A stretch of DNA of 64,000 nucleotides from Caccoplasma intestinavium. Lineage in GTDB: Bacteria > Bacteroidota > Bacteroidia > Bacteroidales > UBA11471. The position numbers and the translations under genes are program-made. Positions 1 to 8,094 of the stretch are shown piece by piece; the stretch's first letter is position 1; each line of letters starts with the position of its first letter. The notes below the pieces were generated by a model that saw nothing but the letters and a program-made list of their open reading frames with translations, searched no databases and was not told the DNA's origin. The DNA is taken from positions 67,564-131,563 of the forward strand of contig DVKT01000034.1 of the NCBI GenBank assembly GCA_018715885.1, given 5' to 3'.

Positions 1-1
1 T

Positions 2-1750
2 ATCAATCGCGGCCACAATTTCAGTATGAATTTCCGTATGCGTTGGGAAATCGATACGTTGACGACGTTGGAGTTTATGCCGCGTTTCGGATTTAACAAG
101 TCGCATTTCGAAAACAATAGCTATTCCGAGACGATGGGCGGATACCGTGATTCCGAATTGGCCGATCGCGACAGTGTCAACGATCAGCGTTCTCTCTCGC
201 AGAGCGATGCTCACGGATATAATTTGTCGGGTCGGTTAAGTTTCAGCCGGGCATTTAAAAGCGATCCTCGTCGTCGGCTCAGTTTCAGTTTCAATTATAG
301 CACTAACCGCAATGAAGAAAATGGTACGTCCAACGATGTGTTGAATTTCTATCGTACCGGCATACGCGATTCTGTCCGTTTGCAAAAAGACGATAATATC
401 CGATCAGGAGCTTCTTATAACGCACGGGTTACTTATGTGGAACCGTTGTCGGATCATTACTACTTGAATTTTGTATATCAGTACCGTTACAACAACAGCA
501 ATTCCGATGCCTATACCTATAATATAGACGAAAACGGAGAATATGTCGAGCTCGATTCTTTGGGTTTGCCTGTCGCCGATGAAAATTACAGCAACGTTTC
601 GCGCAGCCGGTATCAGACCCATCGGGGTGAAGTTTCGTTGCGGGGCGTGTATACCAAAATGAATTTTAACGTGGGTATCAATCTCGAACATCAGAAGCGC
701 GAGACCCGTTATCTTTTCGGTCGCAATACTGCGAATGACATCACACAAAATTCGCTCAATTTTTCGCCGACTTTGCGGTTGCGTTACCGTATTACGAAAC
801 ATAAAAACCTCCGCCTGAATTATCACGGTAATACGTCGCAACCGTCGGCACGGCAATTACAGGCGACCCCCGATATTACCAACCCGCTGAACATATATAT
901 CGGTAATCCCGACCTGAAATCGGAGTTCAGTCATCGAGTGTGGTTGCGGTACAACTCTTATAACGTCGATACCTATCAGTCTTTTTCTATCGGTATCGAC
1001 GGTCGTGCGACGCAAAACGGTATCGTGGAGAAGACGATATATAATCCCGACGGAGGTCGTACCCGTACTCCGGTGAATGTCAATGGCGAGTGGAACGCTT
1101 CTTTGTGGGTATTTTATAACATGCCGTTCAAACGCAACAAGAAATTCAGTTTCAATACCAATACCAATTTCGGTTATGAAAATGAGGTGGGTTTCGTGTC
1201 GTTGAATCATGATGAGACGAGCGTAAAGAATATTTCCCGGAATTACGAGATCAGCGAAAATCTGTCGTTGCGGTACTCGTCGGAGCTGTTCAATGCGAGC
1301 ATAGGCGGAAATTATTCTTACTCGTATGTGAAAAATACTATGCAGACCGACAATAACCAGTCGACGATGAATTTCGGTGCGCGGGCCGAAGTCGATTGGT
1401 TTCTTCCTTGCGGTGTTTCGATAGGTACGGATTGCCGTTATCGGGGCACATCGGGGTATGCCGAGGGGTATGACCAGCATCGGGTCATGTGGAATGCTTC
1501 GGTGGCTTATTCGTTCTTGGAGAAGAAAAATGCTACCGTGCGGTTTAAAGTGTACGACATACTTCAACAAAATACCAGTATCCGTCGTTCGGTAACCAGC
1601 TCGTATATTCAGGATCAGGAAACCAATTCGCTCGGAAGCTATTGTATGCTTTACTTTGCCTATCAGTTCAACACGATCGGAGGCAAAGGCGGAGAGGGCG
1701 GCGGTCCTCGACCCGGCCCCCGAGGTCCGCGGGGATACGGGCATTTCTGA
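2..1750 (+). CDS. Outer-membrane beta-barrel protein, C-terminal part (TonB-receptor-like), truncated by window edge
   Basis: The frame is open from base 2, so the 5' end lies outside the window; about 582 residues remain. They consist of alternating amphipathic strands rich in aromatic residues, with repeated patterns such as RLSFSFNYS, LNFVYQYRYN and MNFGARAEVDW, typical of the barrel of outer membrane beta-barrel family 3 / TonB-dependent receptor-like proteins of Bacteroidota. 'YIGNPDLKSEFSHR' resembles the conserved late-barrel 'NP.L.PE' motif of TonB receptors. The C-terminus is a Gly/Pro/Arg-rich tail instead of the usual terminal aromatic strand. A strong terminator follows directly. 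Substrate is unknown; the N-terminal plug or carboxypeptidase-like domain, if present, is outside the window. Confidence 0.85.
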   Translation: MNRGHNFSMNFRMRWEIDTLTTLEFMPRFGFNKSHFENNSYSETMGGYRDSELADRDSVNDQRSLSQSDAHGYNLSGRLSFSRAFKSDPRRRLSFSFNYSTNRNEENGTSNDVLNFYRTGIRDSVRLQKDDNIRSGASYNARVTYVEPLSDHYYLNFVYQYRYNNSNSDAYTYNIDENGEYVELDSLGLPVADENYSNVSRSRYQTHRGEVSLRGVYTKMNFNVGINLEHQKRETRYLFGRNTANDITQNSLNFSPTLRLRYRITKHKNLRLNYHGNTSQPSARQLQATPDITNPLNIYIGNPDLKSEFSHRVWLRYNSYNVDTYQSFSIGIDGRATQNGIVEKTIYNPDGGRTRTPVNVNGEWNASLWVFYNMPFKRNKKFSFNTNTNFGYENEVGFVSLNHDETSVKNISRNYEISENLSLRYSSELFNASIGGNYSYSYVKNTMQTDNNQSTMNFGARAEVDWFLPCGVSIGTDCRYRGTSGYAEGYDQHRVMWNASVAYSFLEKKNATVRFKVYDILQQNTSIRRSVTSSYIQDQETNSLGSYCMLYFAYQFNTIGGKGGEGGGPRPGPRGPRGYGHF

Positions 1751-1779
1751 TCGATATGACATAAACCTTGATTATGAAA

Positions 1780-1819
1780 AAAGAAGGCCGTGAAACTTTT
1801 TGAAATCACGGCCTTCTTT
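1780..1819 (+). terminator. Rho-independent terminator after the barrel gene
   Basis: A 14-bp perfect stem (AAAGAAGGCCGTGA pairing with TCACGGCCTTCTTT) encloses a 12-nt loop. The -33 element of the next promoter (TTG at 1800-1802) lies inside the loop, so terminator and promoter overlap. Confidence 0.85.
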
Positions 1820-1828
1820 GTATCTTTG
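1800..1828 (+). promoter_or_regulatory. Bacteroidota-type promoter for apbE
   Basis: TTG at 1800-1802 and TATCTTTG at 1821-1828, spaced 18 nt, fit the Bacteroidota -33/-7 consensus. The predicted leader before the ATG at 1921 is about 85 nt. Confidence 0.65.
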
Positions 1829-1920
1829 TTCATGTGCTGTCGTTCTGATACGTGTTTGCGGAAGTTCCCGTGAAAGCGGATTGATGACAGGCCGATGTTC
1901 AATCAGAAATAGGAAAACAT

Positions 1921-2946
1921 ATGAGAAATAAGAGAGGGTGGCTGGCTTGCGTATTGTTCGTGTCGGTTTTTGCGGGTATTGCTGTTTGGCGGCAGTGCGG
2001 TACTCCTGCGGGTATGGCATATCGGCACAATGAAGGGGTTGTTTTCAATACGCTATATCATATCGTCTATCAGTCCGAAGAAGACTATCAATCGCAAATC
2101 GAGGAAGAGTTGCGGCGGTTCGATGCCTCTCTTTCCCCTTTTAATCCGACCTCGATTATTTCACGATTTAACCAGAACGATACTTCGGCGGTTGCCGATA
2201 TGTGGTTTTCCCGGGTATTTAATCGTTCCAAAGAGATATGGCGCGATACCGAGGGAGCATTCGATCCGACGGTTTCTCCACTGATCAATGCATGGGGGTT
2301 CGGGTTTAAAAACGGTGTGCCGATGACGCCCGAAATTGTGGATAGCTTATGGCATCTGGTGGGAATGGAACGCGTGGAACTTCTCGGAGGGCGTCTCTAT
2401 AAGGACGATCCTCGTATGACGCTCAATTTCTCTGCGATAGCCAAAGGATATGCCGTCGATGTTGTCGCTTCGTTTTTGCGCGGAAAAGGAGTGGAGAATT
2501 ATTTGGTGGAGATCGGTGGAGAGGTCGTTGCTCGAGGAAAGAACGAGCGGGGCGAGATTTGGAGGGTGGGAATCGATACCCCCGATGAGGGAAATGTGGC
2601 CGGCGGTGAGATCGATGCGGTGGTGATGCTTGATGATGCGGCGTTGGCTACATCGGGGAATTATCGGAATTTCCGTATCGTCGATGGGCGTCGTGTTGCC
2701 CATACGATAAATCCTGCAACAGGTTATCCCGTGCAACATAGCTTGTTGAGCGCGACGGTATTGGCCTCCGATTGCATGACGGCCGATGCCTATGCCACAG
2801 CGTTTATGGTGTTGGGAGTAGAAAAAAGCATGGAAATTGCCTCTCGGCATCCTGAGATGGAGGTATATCTCATCTATGCGGTCGATTCGGTAGACGTATC
2901 GGTCGTTATGACGCCCGGTATGAGGCAATATATCTTCGGAGAATGA
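1921..2946 (+). CDS. apbE: FAD:protein FMN transferase (ApbE family)
   Basis: 341 residues, normal for ApbE. The enzyme moves FMN from FAD onto a Thr/Ser of target proteins such as NqrB/NqrC or RnfG/RnfD subunits at the periplasmic face. Visible motifs are 'FSAIAKGYAVD' (residues about 170-180), 'EIGGEV', 'ATSGNYRNF', 'HTINPATGYPV' and the metal-binding 'TADAYATAFMVLG'. The N-terminus has a basic start and one hydrophobic segment (residues about 6-22), indicating export; a Cys follows at residue 26 but 'WRQC' is not a good lipobox, so I infer a membrane anchor or signal peptide rather than a certain lipoprotein. AGGAAA precedes the ATG. It is a single-gene unit; no Nqr/Rnf target genes are in the window. 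Confidence 0.93.
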   Translation: MRNKRGWLACVLFVSVFAGIAVWRQCGTPAGMAYRHNEGVVFNTLYHIVYQSEEDYQSQIEEELRRFDASLSPFNPTSIISRFNQNDTSAVADMWFSRVFNRSKEIWRDTEGAFDPTVSPLINAWGFGFKNGVPMTPEIVDSLWHLVGMERVELLGGRLYKDDPRMTLNFSAIAKGYAVDVVASFLRGKGVENYLVEIGGEVVARGKNERGEIWRVGIDTPDEGNVAGGEIDAVVMLDDAALATSGNYRNFRIVDGRRVAHTINPATGYPVQHSLLSATVLASDCMTADAYATAFMVLGVEKSMEIASRHPEMEVYLIYAVDSVDVSVVMTPGMRQYIFGE

Positions 2947-3037
2947 CAAAATGTTTTCGATTTTACAAAGAGGGTATCTTTTTGTTGTTTTCTTCTCTAA
3001 AATGGTATAAAATTCTTTATAGAACGAATATTCTTTA

Positions 3038-3045
3038 TATATTTG
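3038..3045 (+). promoter_or_regulatory. -7 element of the aminotransferase promoter, with adjacent GAATATTC palindrome
   Basis: TATATTTG at 3038-3045 matches TAnnTTTG. GAATATTC at 3026-3033 lies just upstream, in the -33/-7 spacer. Comparable GAA/TTC palindromes sit in the promoters of the crp-like gene and marC, so it could be an operator; that is inference. Confidence 0.6.
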
Positions 3046-3075
3046 CAGTCCGGAACAATTCAAAAACTTAGAAAG

Positions 3076-4269
3076 ATGAATCAAGTATCAGATCGTTTGG
3101 CAAGCCTTTCTCCGTCGGAGACACTGGCTATGTCGCAGAAAAGCAACGAACTAAAAGCGCAGGGTATTGATATTATCAACTTGAGCGTGGGTGAACCCGA
3201 CTTTTTTACCCCCGAGCATATCAAGGCCGCTGCCAAGAAAGCCATCGACGATAACTTTTCGTTTTATTCGCCGGTGCCCGGTTATATGGATTTGCGTAAA
3301 GCTATCTGCTCTAAACTTAAAAATGAGAATAATCTCGATTTCACACCCGAGCAGATAGTTGTTTCCAATGGAGCCAAACAGTCGATATGCAATGCGATAC
3401 TTTGTATCGTAAATCCCGGCGATGAAGTTATCATTCCGGCTCCGTGCTGGGTGAGTTATGTCGAAATGGTGAAGCTCGCCGAAGGCAAGAGCGTTGTCAT
3501 ACCGTCGGGTATAGAAAACGATTTCAAGATAACTCCTGCACAATTAGAGGCTGCTATCACCCCCAAAACCAAAGCGATAATTCTCTGCTCGCCTTCCAAT
3601 CCCACAGGTAGCGTATATTCACACGATGAATTGAAGGCGCTTGCCGATGTATTGGCAAAATATCCGCAGGTGATTATTTTGGCCGATGAGATCTACGAGC
3701 ATATCAATTATATCGGCGGCCATCAAAGCATCGCCCAGTTTGAGAATGTGCGCGAGCGTGTCGCTATTATCAACGGTGTTTCCAAAGCTTATGCCATGAC
3801 CGGTTGGCGTATCGGGTTTGTTGCCGCTCCGTTGTGGCTGGCTAAGGCCTGCAATAAGCTCCAAAGCCAATATACTTCGGGGCCGAGTTCCATTGCGCAA
3901 AAGGCTTCTGTGGCGGCTTTCTCTGGCGACCAAAGTTGTGTAGAAGAGATGCGTCGGGCTTTCGAGCGCCGTCGTGATTTGGTTGTGGAACTGGCTCGTC
4001 AGATACCCGGTTTCAAGGTGAATGTACCGCAGGGGGCATTCTATCTTTTCCCCGATGTATCGTATTATTATGGCAAGAAGTTCGGTGATAAGGTGATTGA
4101 AAATTCAGCCGACTTGGCCATGTATCTGCTCGAAGAAGGACATGTTGCTACGGTAGGTGGTGCTGCGTTTTGTGCCCCCGAGTGTCTGCGATTCTCTTAC
4201 GCTACCTCCGATGAGAATCTCAAAGAGGCTTTGCACCGTATCAAAGAGGCTTTGGCCAAACTGAAATAA
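3076..4269 (+). CDS. Pyridoxal-phosphate aminotransferase, class I (aspartate aminotransferase type)
   Basis: 397 residues from the ATG at 3076; an upstream in-frame TTG overlaps the promoter -7 box and is rejected as start. The fold-type I motifs are all present: 'SPSNPTG' for substrate/cofactor contact, 'ILADEIYEHI' with the PLP-ring Asp, 'NGVSKAYAMTGWRIGF' containing the Schiff-base Lys, and a C-terminal Arg ('LRFSYATS') that binds the alpha-carboxylate. It most resembles the thermophile/Rhizobium-type AspC (Ib subgroup), which interconverts aspartate and oxaloacetate. It stands alone between apbE and a bidirectional terminator. The exact amino-acid range cannot be decided from motifs. Confidence 0.93.
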   Translation: MNQVSDRLASLSPSETLAMSQKSNELKAQGIDIINLSVGEPDFFTPEHIKAAAKKAIDDNFSFYSPVPGYMDLRKAICSKLKNENNLDFTPEQIVVSNGAKQSICNAILCIVNPGDEVIIPAPCWVSYVEMVKLAEGKSVVIPSGIENDFKITPAQLEAAITPKTKAIILCSPSNPTGSVYSHDELKALADVLAKYPQVIILADEIYEHINYIGGHQSIAQFENVRERVAIINGVSKAYAMTGWRIGFVAAPLWLAKACNKLQSQYTSGPSSIAQKASVAAFSGDQSCVEEMRRAFERRRDLVVELARQIPGFKVNVPQGAFYLFPDVSYYYGKKFGDKVIENSADLAMYLLEEGHVATVGGAAFCAPECLRFSYATSDENLKEALHRIKEALAKLK

Positions 4270-4290
4270 TGATACAAATATATCCCGATG

Positions 4291-4327
4291 AAAAAAGCGG
4301 AAACCTTTTTAAGGTTTCCGCTTTTTT
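4291..4327. terminator. Bidirectional terminator between aminotransferase and crp-like gene
   Basis: Perfect 17-bp inverted repeat (AAAAAAGCGGAAACCTT / AAGGTTTCCGCTTTTTT) with a TTT loop. The A and T tracts at both ends make it work for the two convergent genes. Confidence 0.92.
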
Positions 4328-4351
4328 CATTATCCAGCATGGTATATGGCG

Positions 4352-5041
4352 TCAATCTTCCGGGTCGGTAGTAAGAATCGTGCTCAACTTATGGCGGTTG
4401 AGTAGCTGTATGCCTTGTGGAGAGTAGGAGATGATTTCTTCCTCGCTCAGTTCGTTGAGGGCTGTCATGAAAACCGACCGTTGCACGCCGAAGAAAGTAT
4501 AGAGGTCTTTCAGTTTGCAGATGATCTGTACGTCGGTGGCGCTGCGTTGCGTGAAGCTCAGAATCCAAAATGCCAGCCTTTCCTTGACATTGCCCGAAGA
4601 GAGGGCCAAGAAAGTTTCGAGGCTCTTTTGTGAATGCCGAGAAAGAATATTCAGCAAGTTGATAATGAATATGGGACTTTGTTGAATGAGGTTGACAAAC
4701 GATTGTTTGTCGATCTGCATGATTCCGCAGTTTTCTTTGGCGGTTACCTCGCAGGGGTAAGTGGTGTTCCGCCCGAAAAGATGGTTGGGATACAATATAT
4801 TGGGTGCGTGCAAAGTTTCCGAAACACGTATTTTGCCGCTTATATTTTTTAACTCCGACCGGGCACTGCCCGATACGATAAATTTCATGTGGGTACACTC
4901 TTCTCCTCGGTGCGCGATGATTTCATTATCTTGATATTTTAAGAAATGAAAACGGGTCTTTTCTATGATTTCCGACATTTTCATGCGACTTACCCCTTGA
5001 AAAAGAGGAAGCTGCAACAATACATCATACATGCTGTCCAT
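4352..5041 (-). CDS. Crp/Fnr-family transcriptional regulator
   Basis: 229 residues. Residues about 15-120 form a cyclic-nucleotide-binding-like beta roll ('HFLKYQDNEIIAHRGEECTHMKFIVSGSARSEL'-type pattern), but the cAMP phosphate-binding signature is not obvious, so the ligand may not be cAMP. Residues about 150-220 form a Crp-type winged helix ('LKDLYTFFGVQRSVFMTALNELSEEEII'). No N-terminal Cys cluster for an Fe-S centre is visible. It is divergently transcribed from marC. Its own promoter and marC's both contain GAA/TTC inverted repeats next to the -7 box, which suggests autoregulation and repression of marC. Confidence 0.9.
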   Translation of the reverse strand: MDSMYDVLLQLPLFQGVSRMKMSEIIEKTRFHFLKYQDNEIIAHRGEECTHMKFIVSGSARSELKNISGKIRVSETLHAPNILYPNHLFGRNTTYPCEVTAKENCGIMQIDKQSFVNLIQQSPIFIINLLNILSRHSQKSLETFLALSSGNVKERLAFWILSFTQRSATDVQIICKLKDLYTFFGVQRSVFMTALNELSEEEIISYSPQGIQLLNRHKLSTILTTDPED

Positions 5042-5063
5042 GACGTTCCTTATTTTAACAATT

Positions 5064-5083
5064 CAAAAATATAAAGAATTCTT
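5064..5083 (-). promoter_or_regulatory. Putative crp-like gene promoter with palindromic site
   Basis: Read on the minus strand, TATTTTTG (5071 to 5064) fits TAnnTTTG. The 10-bp palindrome AAGAATTCTT at 5074-5083 is 2 nt upstream, where a bound regulator would block RNA polymerase. Confidence 0.45.
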
Positions 5084-5124
5084 CAAATCTCTAACGAATA
5101 AACATAAAATCAAATTCTTTGTTT

Positions 5125-5145
5125 AGAAAGAATTGTGTTCTTTCT
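5125..5145. promoter_or_regulatory. Inverted-repeat operator candidate upstream of marC
   Basis: Two perfect 8-bp arms, AGAAAGAA and TTCTTTCT, flank a 5-nt spacer. The site ends 7 nt before the marC -7 box, in the -33/-7 spacer. Symmetry and size suit a Crp/Fnr dimer; the adjacent regulator is the obvious candidate ligand (inference). Confidence 0.5.
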
Positions 5146-5152
5146 TTTTTCT

Positions 5153-5160
5153 TAACTTTG
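5153..5160 (+). promoter_or_regulatory. -7 element of the marC promoter
   Basis: TAACTTTG fits TAnnTTTG and lies 44 nt before the ATG at 5205. Confidence 0.55.
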
Positions 5161-5204
5161 TAGTCGATACGATTTAACCTAATCACCGTAATTTTTGTCG
5201 CTTT

Positions 5205-5813
5205 ATGGAGAATTCATCTTTTTATTTCGATTTGCAAGAGATAGTCAGCGCCTTTATGGTGTTGTTTGCCGTTATTGACGTTACGGGGCTGTTGCCGGTT
5301 TTTATCGATTTTCAGAATAAGGGTATGAAGATTTCTCCGATAAAGGCTGCCATATATTCTTTAATTGCCTTTGTCGCTTTTCTGTTTGTCGGCAATGGTA
5401 TTTTGCAGTTATTTCAGGTCGATATATCCTCGTTTGCCGTCGCCGGTTCTTTGGTGATATTTGTGATGGCTGTGGAGATGGTGTTGGGAATAGAAATTTT
5501 CCATAATGATGGTCCCGGCGGTTCGGCAACGTTGGTGCCTATTGTTTTTCCTCTTATTGCGGGAGCGGGATCTTTTACAGCTTTATTGTCGTTGCGAGCT
5601 TTGTATAGCCTGCCAGATATTCTCATCGCGCTGGTGTTGAATATCGTTATCGTGTATTTGGTTTTGCGTTATGCATTTTTGGTCGAGAAGGTTTTCGGGA
5701 AAGCGTTTGTGTATGTGTTGCGTAAATTGTTCGGTATTATATTGTTGGCAATTTCGGTACGTATGTTCGTCAGCAATTTGACTAAATTGTTGGAATCTTT
5801 TGTGCAGCAGTGA
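5205..5813 (+). CDS. MarC-family integral membrane protein
   Basis: 202 residues with about six hydrophobic helices. The N-terminal segment 'AFMVLFAVIDVTGLLPVFI' and central 'GPGGSATLVPIVFPLIAGAGSFTALLSL' match the two conserved repeats of MarC/NAAT proteins. Despite the name, MarC is not an established multidrug efflux pump; a role in small-molecule transport is suggested only by a few archaeal members. It is monocistronic, divergent from the Crp/Fnr-type regulator and followed by a strong terminator. Confidence 0.88.
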   Translation: MENSSFYFDLQEIVSAFMVLFAVIDVTGLLPVFIDFQNKGMKISPIKAAIYSLIAFVAFLFVGNGILQLFQVDISSFAVAGSLVIFVMAVEMVLGIEIFHNDGPGGSATLVPIVFPLIAGAGSFTALLSLRALYSLPDILIALVLNIVIVYLVLRYAFLVEKVFGKAFVYVLRKLFGIILLAISVRMFVSNLTKLLESFVQQ

Positions 5814-5840
5814 GAAGAAACAACGTTTCTGAAAAATAAT

Positions 5841-5876
5841 AAAAAAGGCGGGAAAATAAAAAATCCCGCCTTTTTT
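5841..5876 (+). terminator. Rho-independent terminator after marC
   Basis: 13-bp perfect stem (AAAAAAGGCGGGA / TCCCGCCTTTTTT) with an A-rich 10-nt loop and a T tract. Confidence 0.88.
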
Positions 5877-6119
5877 ATTGTTATATATAAGGTACTTATC
5901 TGTTTTGTAAAACACCAATTTTCGTCCAAAAATAATAAGAAAAAAGAAAATATCCAACAAATGAGTATAATTTTTCATTATAGAAATGAAAATATGGAAA
6001 ATTATTATTTTGAGGGAAAATATCTTTTATGAAAATTTGGAGCATTGGGAATCATTTTATATATTCGGAAATCAATATTTGAGGATTTTATTACAAGGAA
6101 TAATATTTTGATATAAGAT
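5877..6119. other. AT-rich intergenic region upstream of the glycogen operon
   Basis: About 240 bp, very A+T rich, with no ORF of credible composition and no good TAnnTTTG promoter that I can see. The promoter of the following operon should lie here but I cannot place it. Confidence 0.5.
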
Positions 6120-8069
6120 ATGAGTTATTTGAAGTTTGATAAAAACATAATGACCAATCTGTCGCAATCTCTCCCCAAAGAGATGTTGCGTACCAATCGA
6201 TCGGGAGCTTACCATTGTACGACGATTGTCAATTGTAATACTCGCAAGCAGCATGGGTTATTGGTGATTCCTATTCCCGAGATGGACGATGATAATCATG
6301 TGTTGCTTTCGTCGTTCGATGAGACCGTTATACAGCACGGGGCGCCCTTCAACTTGGGATTGCATAAATATCAGGGAGATTGTTTCAGCCCCAACGGGCA
6401 TAAATATATACGGGAATTTACATGTGAGACGGTACCGAAGACGACTTATCGCGTCGGGGGAGTCCTTTTCAGTAAAGAGAAAGTCTTTATATCGCATGAG
6501 AACCGCATTCTTATACGATATACATTGCTCGAAGCCCATTCCGATACGACATTGCAATTTCGCCCTTTCCTTGCGTTCCGTAATGCCAATTCCTTGTGTG
6601 TGGCCAACGGTATGCTCAATGGCCATTACGATGTTGTGGAAAACGGTATAAGTTGTTGCCTTTATCCCGGTTATCCTACGTTGTATATGCAGTTCAACAA
6701 ACCGGTGGAGTTTGTTTCGCAGCCCAACTGGTATAGAGGAATAGAATATATCAAGGATCAAGAGCGGGGTTATGATTATAAAGAAGACCTGTATGTGCCC
6801 GGTTATTTTGAACTGCCAATCAAGAAAGGCGAGAAAATCATTTTTTCGGCCGGTACGAGCGAGATAAAGACCCGTTCGCTCTCGTCGCTTTACACCAAAG
6901 AGATGGGGGTAAGGACAAGCCGTACCAGTTTTTTCAATTGCTTGAAAAACTCGGCGCAACAGTTCTATTATAAGCGCGGGAATGAAAATTATCTGTTGGC
7001 CGGTTATCCGTGGTTCAACGTCAGTGCGAGAGATATGTTTGTCGCTTTGCCAGGCTGTACATTGGCCATAGACGAAGTGGAGATGTTCCATGCGGTGATG
7101 AATACCGCACAGAAAGCATTGAGGCGCTGGGTCGAGCAAGGCGAACGCGATGCCGTCATCAAGGATATAGATAAGCCCGATGTTCTTTTGTGGGCGATTT
7201 GGGCATTGCAGCAATATGCCAAAATGGTCGATACCGATGAGTGTCGGAAGCGGTACGGCAATTTCATCATCGATATGGTCGATGCCATCATACGAGGGAA
7301 AGTGGCGAATCTTTTCCTGCAAGACAACGGGCTGTTATATGCCAATGGACGTGAGACCCCCATATCATGGATCGATGCCGTCGATGCTTCGGGACGCCCG
7401 ATAACCGCGCGGACAGGATATTTGTCGGAATATAATTCTTTGTGGTATAATGTACTGCTGTTTACGGCCGAACAGATTCTTGTCGCACCCGAGCAAGTGG
7501 AGGTGGCCGACCGTTTGAAAAATTTGGCTGCAAAGACAGCTGCTTCGTTCAAGGAAATGTTCCTTAACGATTACGGATACCTTTTCGACTACGTCGATGC
7601 CAACTTTGCCGATTGGAGTGTGCGTCCCAATATATTGTTTGCTCTTTCGCTCGATTATTCCCCTCTTGAAAAAAGCGAAAGGAAGAAAGCTCTCGATGTC
7701 GTTACGCGGGAATTGCTCACACCGAAGGGGATTCGTACGCTCAGTCCCAAAAGTCATGGATATTCTCCCATATATGTGGGTAACGAGGATCAACGGGCTA
7801 ACGCCTACTTTCAGGGATCGGCTCGTCCGTGGCTTATGGGGGCTTATGCCGATGCTTATCTTAAACTCTTCGGCATTAGCGGTGTTTCTTTCTTGGAGCG
7901 CATGCTTATCGGTTATGAAGAAGAGATGTCGAATACTTGCATCGGTACGATCTCCGAGCTTTTCGATGGGAATCCTCCTTATGCCGGACGGGGAGGCATA
8001 AGTTTTGCCGCCAATGTAGGTGAAATATTGAGGGTATTGAGATTGTTGAAAAAATACAACCATATATAA
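6120..8069 (+). CDS. Glycogen debranching enzyme (amylo-alpha-1,6-glucosidase family)
   Basis: 649 residues. An N-terminal beta-sandwich domain (residues about 15-250: 'NRSGAYHCTTIVNCNTRKQHGLLV') is followed by a GDE_C (alpha/alpha)6 barrel. Motifs include 'AGYPWFNVSARDMFVALPG', 'SWIDAVDASGRPITARTGYLSEYNSLWYN', and 'GTISELFDGNPPYAGRGGISFAANVGEILR', where the Asp/Glu of the barrel are the expected catalytic acids. This single-domain bacterial type removes alpha-1,6 branches. It starts a three-gene operon with a glycosyltransferase (25-nt gap) and a GH57 enzyme (34-nt gap), which together handle storage alpha-glucan in the cytoplasm. No signal peptide is seen. Confidence 0.92.
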   Translation: MSYLKFDKNIMTNLSQSLPKEMLRTNRSGAYHCTTIVNCNTRKQHGLLVIPIPEMDDDNHVLLSSFDETVIQHGAPFNLGLHKYQGDCFSPNGHKYIREFTCETVPKTTYRVGGVLFSKEKVFISHENRILIRYTLLEAHSDTTLQFRPFLAFRNANSLCVANGMLNGHYDVVENGISCCLYPGYPTLYMQFNKPVEFVSQPNWYRGIEYIKDQERGYDYKEDLYVPGYFELPIKKGEKIIFSAGTSEIKTRSLSSLYTKEMGVRTSRTSFFNCLKNSAQQFYYKRGNENYLLAGYPWFNVSARDMFVALPGCTLAIDEVEMFHAVMNTAQKALRRWVEQGERDAVIKDIDKPDVLLWAIWALQQYAKMVDTDECRKRYGNFIIDMVDAIIRGKVANLFLQDNGLLYANGRETPISWIDAVDASGRPITARTGYLSEYNSLWYNVLLFTAEQILVAPEQVEVADRLKNLAAKTAASFKEMFLNDYGYLFDYVDANFADWSVRPNILFALSLDYSPLEKSERKKALDVVTRELLTPKGIRTLSPKSHGYSPIYVGNEDQRANAYFQGSARPWLMGAYADAYLKLFGISGVSFLERMLIGYEEEMSNTCIGTISELFDGNPPYAGRGGISFAANVGEILRVLRLLKKYNHI

Positions 8070-8094
8070 TTAGATTAAAATTACTGATATACAC

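Noticed and set aside
857..1762. 301-codon minus-strand frame opposite the outer-membrane barrel gene
   Set aside because: Shadow of the barrel coding sequence; rich in Arg/Ile/His and without recognisable domains.
6258..7322. 354-codon minus-strand frame inside the debranching-enzyme gene
   Set aside because: Antisense shadow; the plus-strand frame has clear enzyme motifs.
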